A DNA stretch of 64,000 nt from Longimonas halophila (GTDB lineage: Bacteria > Bacteroidota > Rhodothermia > Rhodothermales > Salinibacteraceae): contig NZ_PDEP01000003.1 in the NCBI RefSeq assembly GCF_002554705.1, forward strand, positions 1 through 64,000, given 5' to 3'. A program made the position numbers and the translations under genes. A model generated the notes under the pieces. It did not search any database. It saw only the letters and a program-made list of their open reading frames with translations, and had not been told where the DNA came from. Below are positions 44,645-52,545 of this stretch, piece after piece (the first letter of the stretch is position 1; each line of letters opens with the position of its first letter).

Positions 44645-45844
44645 ATGCCCAACTCTGCATCGTCTTCGGCCTCGTCGCCACGCGCCTCGTCGCAGGCCTC
44701 GCCCGACCGGGCCTGGCTGCACCTGGGGCTGTTTGTGCTGACGCTGGCGTCGACGATCTACGCGGGCACGCTCTGGGTGAACCGGGCCCTCTACTACGAA
44801 ACGGCCGGCCAGTGGGCGCTGTGGCTCGACGGGATTCGCTATGCCGTGCCGCTCCTTGGCTTTCTGACCGTGCACGAGTTCGGGCACTACTTTGCAGCGC
44901 GCCACCACGGCATCAACACGTCGCTGCCGTACTACATTCCGTTTCCGTTCAATGGCATCGGTAACTTTGGAGCCGTCATTCGGATTCGGGAGCCTATCCC
45001 CTCCATGCGTACGCTCTTCGACATTGGGGCCTCGGGGCCGGTGGCCGGGTTCGTGATTGCGCTTGGCATCCTGCTATATGCATTTGCAACCCTGCCGCCG
45101 CCCGAGTATCTCCTGGATCAGCCGGGCCACGAAGCACTCAAGACACATATCGAGCAGTACGGCACCTTCCCCGATGAACCGCCCTCGTTGGCGGATGCGG
45201 AGGGCGAGGCCTCGGTGCTGGTGGTGGGCCAGACGCCGCTGTTCTGGGCGCTCTCGCAGCTGTTCGAGAATGTGCCACCCATGTACGAAATCTACCACTA
45301 CCCGGTGCTCTTTGCCGGATGGCTGGGCCTCTTTTTTACCGCGCTCAACCTGCTTCCCGTAGGCCAGCTTGACGGTGGCCATGTGCTCTACGCACTGTTC
45401 GGGGACCGATGGCACCGCCGTCTGGCCCGCCTCTTCGTATGGATTCTGCTGCTTTCGGGCAGTATCGGGTTCATGGAAGGCATTCAGCCCGCCCTGCTTG
45501 CGTTCTCGCCTGCGTGGGGCACCTGGCTCTCGTGGGGCGTGTTAGCAGGCGTACTGTATCTCTACAACCGAAGCATATTCAGCAAAGCCCCTGTTTTACA
45601 GATTGTTAGCTTAGGCACCCTTCTTGGTGGAGCCGCCCTCGCAGAAATGGAGTGGGCCGGGCTACACACCATCGGGTACAGCGGGTGGCTGATCTGGACG
45701 CTGCTCATTCTGTGGCTGATTCGCGTCGAACACCCGCCGGTGCACCGCCGCGAACGGCTCTCGCCTGCGCGGCGCTGGCTCGGATATCTGTGCATCGCCA
45801 TCTTTATCTCGTCGTTCAGCCTGCAACCGCTCTCCATCATGTAG
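44645..45844 (+). CDS. Site-2-protease-family (M50) membrane protease
   Basis: 399 residues, about eight spans. Zinc ligands are H-E-F-G-H (77-81) and Asp243 in G-Q-L-D-G-G-H. There is no PDZ domain, so it resembles the EGY/YwhC-like branch rather than RseP. A Ser/Ala-rich cytoplasmic leader (about 1-20) precedes the first span. It would cleave membrane-embedded regulators. An ECF sigma factor exists in this window but not nearby, so no pairing is implied. Confidence 0.9.
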   Translation: MPNSASSSASSPRASSQASPDRAWLHLGLFVLTLASTIYAGTLWVNRALYYETAGQWALWLDGIRYAVPLLGFLTVHEFGHYFAARHHGINTSLPYYIPFPFNGIGNFGAVIRIREPIPSMRTLFDIGASGPVAGFVIALGILLYAFATLPPPEYLLDQPGHEALKTHIEQYGTFPDEPPSLADAEGEASVLVVGQTPLFWALSQLFENVPPMYEIYHYPVLFAGWLGLFFTALNLLPVGQLDGGHVLYALFGDRWHRRLARLFVWILLLSGSIGFMEGIQPALLAFSPAWGTWLSWGVLAGVLYLYNRSIFSKAPVLQIVSLGTLLGGAALAEMEWAGLHTIGYSGWLIWTLLILWLIRVEHPPVHRRERLSPARRWLGYLCIAIFISSFSLQPLSIM

Positions 45845-45893
45845 CGCGTGACTACCACAGCGCACGGGCTCTGCTTCACAACGCCGCTGCCTC

Positions 45894-46376
45894 ATGCCGT
45901 TTGCTCTGCCGTTTTGTTATCGCCCCGCTTTCGCCGGTGCCTGGGTCTGTGGGATCCTCGTGGGCCTCCTGCTTGCCGGATGTACCGATGCCCCCACCAC
46001 GGCTCCGCCGCTCGACCGCGCGGCCCCGCAGGTGCGCAACCTGAGCTATGCGCCGCAACGCGTGCTGCTTGCCAACCCCGATCCCGACGCCGATGTGCGC
46101 GTGCCGCTGAACCTCAATATCACAGCCGACCCGGGCTCGGCTCCCATCGATCGTGTGGTGTTCTCGCTACTGGCCAGCGGCTCCAACCTCGGCGCTACCG
46201 GCACGCTCCCCGATCCGACCGAGGGCAACACCTACACGCTGTCGGCGCAGTTCACCCTGCCCGCAGCCCCCGATCAATACACCCTGCGCGTTTTTGCCAT
46301 CGGCGCCGATAGCCTGCAAAGCAACGTCGCGCTGGGCCAGATTCGCATCGTTCCCGATACAACGACCACGCCATGA
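45894..46376 (+). CDS. Lipoprotein, first gene of the PorV-like trio
   Basis: 160 residues with lipobox L-L-A-G-C (Cys30). The remainder (about 45-155) looks like one all-beta, Ig-like domain. Not recognised by name. Its stop overlaps the next ATG (ATGA at 46373-46376), so translation is coupled with the propeller protein. It may be an outer-membrane or surface partner of the downstream pair. Confidence 0.65.
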   Translation: MPFALPFCYRPAFAGAWVCGILVGLLLAGCTDAPTTAPPLDRAAPQVRNLSYAPQRVLLANPDPDADVRVPLNLNITADPGSAPIDRVVFSLLASGSNLGATGTLPDPTEGNTYTLSAQFTLPAAPDQYTLRVFAIGADSLQSNVALGQIRIVPDTTTTP

Positions 46377-47977
46377 CCTGCTCGCTTTTTTCTGTATCGC
46401 GTGTTCTGGGGGATGCGGCTGCATCGCGCTTTTGGGCATGGGCCGTGCTAATCGTTGTGGGCCTTGTTGCCCCCGTGCAGGCCCAAACTCCACCCGACGC
46501 GGCCCTCCAACCCGTGCCGGGTCCCGCCAGCAACGTGGTGCAGGTGCTTGAAGCCCAAGGCGACTCGCTCTGGATCGGCCCGAATCTGGCGCTCACAACC
46601 GACGGCGGCACCTCCTTTCGCGAAGCCGAGGCCCCCGCCCTGCAAGACGACGACAATGTCGTCTTCGCGGTCGACGTGCGAACGGACCTGCCGGGCTCCT
46701 CGCTGGTGGCGGCCGGGCTGGCCTTCGACGCAAACGGGCAATCGGCTGCGGGCGGCTTCCTCCTCTCGCGCGACGGGGGCGAGACCTTCCGCTTTGAGCC
46801 TCCCGCCCTTGACGCGGGGCAAGACACCACCATTACGTACGGTATAAACACGCTTTCGGCCCGCCCCATTGTGCAAGAAGCCGGCAGTGCGCCGCAAGGT
46901 CTTGCTACCTCGGCCTCGGGCGATACGCTATGGCTGGCAGCCGGGCAGGCCGGCATCCGCTACAGCACCAACGACGGCGCCTCATGGCAGCGCGTGGTAC
47001 TGCCTCCCGACACGCTCAATGCCATCAACCCAGACACCGCGTACGACTTCCCCATTGCCCCCGCCGGAGATCAGTCGGGCTTCTTCAACCACATCGGGAG
47101 CAGTGTGCTGGTGGATGCCTCCGGTACCGTGTGGGCAGGCACCGCGGGCGGACTCAACCGCTCCACGCCCAACGACCGCACCAACAGCGGCGCCCGCGCC
47201 TGGCAGCGCTTTACGTACACCGGCACGCCCAACGGCTTAACCGGCAACAACGTCGTGCGCATCACTGAGCAAGTCCGGCCCAACGCACCCAATGCACTCT
47301 GGATGATTACGTGGCCCGTGAATACCGAGCCGGGACAGCAGCAGCGCTTTGGCGTCACGCGCACCACCAACAACGGGGCTTCGTTCACGCAGACCCTGGT
47401 CGATGAGCGTATCTTCGACCTCGCATTTGACGATGAGCGCGTGTATGCAGCTGGCGACAACGGACTGTTCATCTCTGAAGACGATGGGGCCACCTGGACG
47501 GCCACCCGCCGCTTTGCATTGCCCAGCGGCGCCTACCACCGCCCCGATGCAGGCGTCCGAGCAGTGACCACGACGCGCAACGCCGTGTGGGTGGGCACCA
47601 CCGACGGCCTCCTGCGCAGCACCGATCGGGGCCTCACCTGGCAGTTGTTTCGCGCATCGGCCCCGCTGGATCCCGACACGCCCGGCGGACGCTCAGTCGA
47701 CACGTACGCCTACCCGAATCCCTTTACCCCCTCTGCCGACCGCGTGGTGCGCATCCGCTATGCCCGCGACGAGCCGGGCACCACCCGCGTGCGCATCCTT
47801 GACTTTTCGATGCAACGCGTCCGTACGCTGCGCTCCGAGGGCGACGCATCCGGCGAGCAGGAGCTCGTGTGGGACGGTACCGACGAAAGCGGCCTCCGCC
47901 TGCCCAACGGCACCTACTTCTACGAAGTCGAGACCGACCGCGGCAGCGCCCGTGGCAAAATTCTGCTGATTGACTGA
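46373..47977 (+). CDS. Secreted beta-propeller protein with FlgD-type C-terminal domain
   Basis: 534 residues. A signal peptide (about 15-40) is followed by repeated BNR/Ycf48-like blades (about 45-430; S-x-D-x-G-x-T/S-W motifs such as S-T-N-D-G-A-S-W, S-E-D-D-G-A-T-W and S-T-D-R-G-L-T-W). A C-terminal FlgD-like Ig domain (about 440-534) begins Y-A-Y-P-N-P-F-T-P and ends G-K-I-L-L-I-D. Y-P-N-P-F C-terminal domains act as outer-membrane sorting signals in T9SS bacteria. It overlaps both neighbours (ATGA with the lipoprotein, TGATG with the PorV-like gene). Confidence 0.82.
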   Translation: MTCSLFSVSRVLGDAAASRFWAWAVLIVVGLVAPVQAQTPPDAALQPVPGPASNVVQVLEAQGDSLWIGPNLALTTDGGTSFREAEAPALQDDDNVVFAVDVRTDLPGSSLVAAGLAFDANGQSAAGGFLLSRDGGETFRFEPPALDAGQDTTITYGINTLSARPIVQEAGSAPQGLATSASGDTLWLAAGQAGIRYSTNDGASWQRVVLPPDTLNAINPDTAYDFPIAPAGDQSGFFNHIGSSVLVDASGTVWAGTAGGLNRSTPNDRTNSGARAWQRFTYTGTPNGLTGNNVVRITEQVRPNAPNALWMITWPVNTEPGQQQRFGVTRTTNNGASFTQTLVDERIFDLAFDDERVYAAGDNGLFISEDDGATWTATRRFALPSGAYHRPDAGVRAVTTTRNAVWVGTTDGLLRSTDRGLTWQLFRASAPLDPDTPGGRSVDTYAYPNPFTPSADRVVRIRYARDEPGTTRVRILDFSMQRVRTLRSEGDASGEQELVWDGTDESGLRLPNGTYFYEVETDRGSARGKILLID

Positions 47978-49065
47978 TGCCTATGTTTATGCTGCGTGCT
48001 ACCAAATCGGCCCGTTCCTCTGCCCCGCGTGCGTGGAGCGCCGCATGGATTGGAGCCATCATGGGGCTCCTGATAGGTCTGCTGACCAGTCCCCCCCCAC
48101 TGGTTGCGCAAGATACTGCTGCTGGCGCCTTTGCTCGCATCGGGGCGGATGCGCAGGGGATGGCCCTGGGCAACGCGCTCGGCGCATCTCCCGAGGCCGA
48201 CATCGCTGCGCTCTACAATCCGGCGCTCGCCCACCAGGCCAGCGGCCAGTACCTGTCGCTCTCAGCCGCACTGATGAGCTTCGACCGCGAATTGCAACTG
48301 GCCGCCTTCAACACACCGCTGGGCCCCACCGCCGGTATCAGCGCAGGGGTGTTACGCGCTGGCGTAAGCGACATTGACGGGCGGGATCCCAGCGGAAACC
48401 CCACCGAAACGCTCTCCACCAACGAGTACGCGCTCTTTCTTGCATTTGGCAACCAGTTTTTCGATCGCGTTGCCGCCGGCGCCACGCTCAAGTTTTACAT
48501 TGCCGACCTCGTCGACGAAGTCAGTACCGTACAGAGCCTTGGCGTAGACCTGGGCCTCACCTACACGCCTCGCGACGGTACGATGCTTGGTCTTACGGTG
48601 AACGACCTGCTGGCCGCCTACGAGTGGGAAACGGGGGGCGTTGGTGGGCGCTCTGCCACCGACGCGTTTCCTGTACGTCTCCGCATAAGTGGCTCGCAGC
48701 AACTGCTCGGCGGCGACCTGATGCTTCTTGCCGAGTATGAGGCGCGTTTTAGTGAGCGCGAGCAGCGCCGTCGCATCCCCCGCGACCCGCCCGTTCAGCC
48801 CGTTGACCAGATCGCAACCTCGTCGTTTCGGATTAACGAGTCGCTCGGGCGTGTGGGCGTGCGCTATCGCCTGCTCGATGTGCTCGATGTGCGCGGCGGG
48901 GCCGACCGTCTGGGCGCGAACGGATTCGAGGGCTGGAAGCCCAGCGCCGGGTTCGGACTCCGCCAGTCCGTCGGCACGCTTAACCTTCGCATCGACTACG
49001 CGGCTGTGGTCGAGCCGTATGTGACCGACTTGATGAATGTGCTCAGCATACGCATCTATCTGTGA
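47977..49065 (+). CDS. PorV/PorQ-family outer membrane protein
   Basis: 362 residues. A signal peptide (about 22-45) is followed by a barrel of the UPF0164/PorV type: A-R-I-G-A-D-A-Q-G-M-A-L-G-N-A and A-L-Y-N-P-A-L-A near the mature N-terminus, and G-L-T-V-N-D-L-L later. PorV in Bacteroidota shuttles T9SS cargo at the outer membrane. Start ATG at 47977 overlaps the preceding stop (TGATG). A C8 run (48091-48098) sits in the signal-peptide codons. Other T9SS parts are not in this window. Confidence 0.85.
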   Translation: MPMFMLRATKSARSSAPRAWSAAWIGAIMGLLIGLLTSPPPLVAQDTAAGAFARIGADAQGMALGNALGASPEADIAALYNPALAHQASGQYLSLSAALMSFDRELQLAAFNTPLGPTAGISAGVLRAGVSDIDGRDPSGNPTETLSTNEYALFLAFGNQFFDRVAAGATLKFYIADLVDEVSTVQSLGVDLGLTYTPRDGTMLGLTVNDLLAAYEWETGGVGGRSATDAFPVRLRISGSQQLLGGDLMLLAEYEARFSEREQRRRIPRDPPVQPVDQIATSSFRINESLGRVGVRYRLLDVLDVRGGADRLGANGFEGWKPSAGFGLRQSVGTLNLRIDYAAVVEPYVTDLMNVLSIRIYL

Positions 49066-49104
49066 GCCGCTTCCTCTAAGCCAATGGGCACGCGCGGTCG
49101 GCAG

Positions 49105-51414
49105 CTATGCGATTGCACTTTCGCGTCCTGAGTCGCGCACGAACACACACGACGACTCGGTGGTGGACACAAGTTCGCGGAAGAACGCGAAGTTGGGATT
49201 GGGAAGCAGGCCAAAGATATTGAGATCGGCATGGGGCGCCTGCTGCACGTAGTCCTTGAACTCGCCGTGCTCAGCAATCAGTGTAGCATTAGGAATGCGG
49301 CCCAGATCGATTAGCTTTGCCAGGAAGTCGCGTGCCTTTTCCAGTTCGTCTGGGTCATCAACGATGGTAATGAGGCGTAGCTTTGCATCCCAATTCTGCG
49401 AAAGCTTGTAGGCGGCGAGTAGTGCAAGGTCGAGGTTGCCTGTCTGCATGGCAATACGCCAGTCGGGACTGCGATCATGAATCCACACGTTGATGACCTC
49501 ACGCTGTCCCAATGCAGCCCGAGGGTGGGGCGCATAAATCATCACAGCAATCTCCTCGCGCTCGGCCTCCCGAATGATAACCTGCTGTTCGTCTTCTCGG
49601 GTGTTGCTTTCGGGGAGGCGAAGGAAGACGGTGTTGGGGCGAAAGAACGCGCTACGAAGCGCCTGCATAGCCGCACATACGCTGCCCGCAAAGTCGCCCA
49701 CGTCGAGGACTGTGGAGGAAGCAAACACCCCACGCTCGCGGAAGGAGTGCGTAAGCGTCTCGATCTCGGTATCCATCACGTCGGGATGCCCCTCTGGGGC
49801 CACCCCCAGAATCTTGACCGATCCCTGCGGCTTGGTAATGTTTTCGATGAGCAAGAAGCTGCCGCGCAGGTCATTGGCGTTTTCAACCGGCACGAGCAGG
49901 TTGGGCTTCCAGGCGCGCTCTTGCATGGTGGGAAGCTCCGTAACGCGCTTGGCGGCCCACTCCGCAAACGCGACAAACATGCCGCTGCGTACGTCTTCGA
50001 ACGGAGCATCGAGATGGCGCCGGGCCAGCACTACGTAGAAACCAAGCGTAACAACAACAGCAACGAGGCTCACCGTTGGATTGATGATAAACATGGCAAA
50101 CAGCGAGCCGATGAGTCCCAAGAACGAGACCCAGCGTGGGATTTGCAGCCGAGGCCGAAAGCTGACCAGGTCCAGGCTCTGTTCAATCAGTACCGACGCG
50201 CAGATCATAGCGTACGTTACCAGAAAGAACATCGTGATGAGCGGCGCGACTGCATTTAGGTCGCGGACCAGAAGAGAGAGGAAGATGATACCGCCTGTGA
50301 TCCACATGGCGTTGCGCGGCTCTCCGTTCTCAGAGAGCTGCTCCAACCAGTCGGCGCCCGGTACTACGCGGTGAGCGCCCATTGCCTGTAAGATCCGTGC
50401 GGCCCCAACCAGCGACGCCAGTGCTGAGGAGAACGTGGCCCCCAGCAGTCCGGCCAACACCGCCGACGGCCAGTAGGCCTTGTCCATCATGATGGTGTAG
50501 TTGCTCGTCATCTCCTCGGGCGTCGCCGAGCGGGCCAGCCAGATCGCCAGCACAACGTAGATCACGAAGGAAACGCCGATGGCAAGGAGCGTTCCGAGTG
50601 GAATGGCGCGCTTCGGATCCTTCAAGTCGCCGCTCATGTTTGCGCCCGCCATGATGCCTGTGGTAGCAGGAAAGAACACGGCAAACACGACCCAGAAGCC
50701 GGATCCGCCCGTATCCGCGCTTCCAGCAAAGTCGCCCCACAGTTGGACCTCACCCAGGCTGTACTGCATGGAGCCCGTGGCTGCAGCCATCCCGATCGAT
50801 GCAAGCGCGCAGGCAATGACTGCCATGATGAGATACTGCACGCGAATCGCGAAGTCTGCGCTCACGTATGCGATGACAAACACCGTCAGAAAGGTCGCCG
50901 CATCAACAAGCAGCGTCGGATGCTCGGGAAAGATGTAGAGCCAGCCTTCCCGAAAGCCAAACAGGTACATGGTCACGGCAAGGGCCTGCGACAGAAACCG
51001 CGGAATCCCTACGCTTCCGCCCACTTCCAGTCCCAACGATTGCGCAATGATCGCATATGCCCCTCCGGCACCAATGCGGATATTCGTGGTGATGGCCGAC
51101 ATGGCCAGTGCGGTGCATAATGTGATCCCAAATCCCACTGTAATAATGAGCAGCCCGCCCAGCAAGCCCGCATGGCCGATGACCCAGCCCTCGCGCACAA
51201 ACATGATTACGCCAAGGATGGTAAGCAGCGTCGGCGTAAACACCCCACCAAACCATCCAAACTGGTTTTGCTGTGCTGCCGAGGCTCCTTCAGGCAGCTG
51301 AATGCTCGGATCGATCTGCGCGGTGTTGCTCGCATCCGATGCTCCAGCGTCTCCACTCGCTACAGGTTGGGGAGATGCGGCACTCTGTGCTTCCGCTTTT
51401 GAGCTGTCAGCCAT
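49105..51414 (-). CDS. SLC12-like (amino acid/cation-chloride) transporter
   Basis: 769 residues. About 12 spans (60-500) follow the APC fold, beginning F-G-W-F-G-G-V-F-T-P-T-L-L-T-I-L-G-V, which is characteristic of Na-K-Cl-type cotransporters. The soluble C-terminal region (about 510-769) resembles the SLC12 domain (H-D-R-S-P-D-W-R-I-A-M-Q). The ATG at 51414 avoids a Pro-rich upstream extension. In a halophile it could move potassium or chloride for osmotic balance. Ions are inferred. Convergent with the PorV trio. Confidence 0.85.
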   Translation of the reverse strand: MADSSKAEAQSAASPQPVASGDAGASDASNTAQIDPSIQLPEGASAAQQNQFGWFGGVFTPTLLTILGVIMFVREGWVIGHAGLLGGLLIITVGFGITLCTALAMSAITTNIRIGAGGAYAIIAQSLGLEVGGSVGIPRFLSQALAVTMYLFGFREGWLYIFPEHPTLLVDAATFLTVFVIAYVSADFAIRVQYLIMAVIACALASIGMAAATGSMQYSLGEVQLWGDFAGSADTGGSGFWVVFAVFFPATTGIMAGANMSGDLKDPKRAIPLGTLLAIGVSFVIYVVLAIWLARSATPEEMTSNYTIMMDKAYWPSAVLAGLLGATFSSALASLVGAARILQAMGAHRVVPGADWLEQLSENGEPRNAMWITGGIIFLSLLVRDLNAVAPLITMFFLVTYAMICASVLIEQSLDLVSFRPRLQIPRWVSFLGLIGSLFAMFIINPTVSLVAVVVTLGFYVVLARRHLDAPFEDVRSGMFVAFAEWAAKRVTELPTMQERAWKPNLLVPVENANDLRGSFLLIENITKPQGSVKILGVAPEGHPDVMDTEIETLTHSFRERGVFASSTVLDVGDFAGSVCAAMQALRSAFFRPNTVFLRLPESNTREDEQQVIIREAEREEIAVMIYAPHPRAALGQREVINVWIHDRSPDWRIAMQTGNLDLALLAAYKLSQNWDAKLRLITIVDDPDELEKARDFLAKLIDLGRIPNATLIAEHGEFKDYVQQAPHADLNIFGLLPNPNFAFFRELVSTTESSCVFVRDSGRESAIA

Positions 51415-51712
51415 AGGAGAGGGGCAAGAAGGAAAGCCAAAGGATGGAGGTTGCACAACAGTCAACGCACAAGGCAGTATGCGTGTCCACGCCAGTCTCC
51501 ATTATCCAACACGGACCCAAGCACAGGGGGCTACGGCGCACGACAGCGTCACCACTGATTTATTCAAACTACGTATCCACGGCAACCCGGTGCCGCGTAC
51601 AGGGTACCAACCCCGAGCATCTACCCCAGGCAAAGCTTTCTTCGTTGTACCGATTTGTGCGTGTCACCGCCCCTGTTATCCCTTTCTCTCAGTAGCTATG
51701 ATGCAGCAAACT
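51415..51712. other. Intergenic region upstream of the SLC12-like gene
   Basis: About 300 bases between the SLC12-like transporter and the lemA promoter. I see no gene-like frame and no convincing promoter for the transporter on the minus strand. Confidence 0.45.
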
Positions 51713-51741
51713 TGAAGAACCGACCACGCATCCGTATCTAT
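51713..51741 (+). promoter_or_regulatory. Sigma-70-like promoter of the lemA operon
   Basis: TTGAAG (51713-51718), 17-base spacer, TATCTA (51736-51741). Two copies of ATCTGTAGACT (51741-51751 and 51756-51766) overlap and follow the -10 box. The leader to lemA would be about 120 bases. Confidence 0.45.
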
Positions 51742-51867
51742 CTGTAGACTGTGCATCTGTAGACTATCTGTGCGTTGCATACGCCCAGCTCACTGGCCGG
51801 AGCCGATGGCGAACTGCGCATATGAACATGGCCGCTGCCTTTGTTTTCTCGTTAACGCCCTACTCCC

Positions 51868-52473
51868 ATGATTCTCACGCTGATTATCGTTCTGGCACTG
51901 ATCCTCATCCCCCTGGTGCTGGTGGGGCTGTATGCCGTAAGCCAGTACAACAAGCTCGTAAAGCTCGACCAGCGCTACCAGAGCCTCTACTCTGACATCG
52001 ACGTGCAGCTGCAGCGTCGCCACGACCTCATCCCGCAACTGGTCAACACCGCCAAGGGCGCGATGAAGCACGAAGAGAAGATCTTCCAGGCGCTCTCCGA
52101 TGCGCGTAACCAGGCTGAAAAGGCCCGCAAGAGTGCGAAAGCCAACCCCGGCGACCCTGAAGCGATGAAGAACCTGGCTGCTGCCGAGCAGGTGCTCGAT
52201 AAGCAGGTAAGCGGGTTCATGATTCAGGTGGAAGACAATCCTGAGTTGCAAGCCAACGAGAACATGCTGAAGCTGCAAGAGCAGCTGCAAACCACCGAAA
52301 ACAAGGTGAGTTTTGCCCGGCAGGCCTACAACGACGGCGTGCGTGCCTACAACACAGCTCGCGAGAGCTTCCCCACCGTCATTATTGCCAATATGTTTGG
52401 CTACGGCGAAGCCGAATACTTCGAGGTTGATACCGCCGAGGTGCGCAATGCCCCCGAAGTATCGTTCGACTAA
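51868..52473 (+). CDS. LemA-family protein
   Basis: 201 residues. One N-terminal span (about 3-24) is followed by long helices with the LemA pattern: Y-N-x-L-V-K-L-D-Q-R-Y-Q, then V-Q-L-Q-R-R-H-D-L-I-P-Q-L-V, and near the end Y-N-D-G-V-R-A-Y-N and F-P. LemA has no established role; in many genomes it sits next to an HtpX or TPM_phosphatase gene. Here the M48 protease follows 72 bases later, which supports co-function. Confidence 0.92.
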   Translation: MILTLIIVLALILIPLVLVGLYAVSQYNKLVKLDQRYQSLYSDIDVQLQRRHDLIPQLVNTAKGAMKHEEKIFQALSDARNQAEKARKSAKANPGDPEAMKNLAAAEQVLDKQVSGFMIQVEDNPELQANENMLKLQEQLQTTENKVSFARQAYNDGVRAYNTARESFPTVIIANMFGYGEAEYFEVDTAEVRNAPEVSFD

Positions 52474-52545
52474 CCCCGTCTGCCCCCTTGCGGCCTGTCG
52501 ACTGACTCACTGGCTCTTTGCTGCTGCGCGCTGTCCTCTGCTGTC

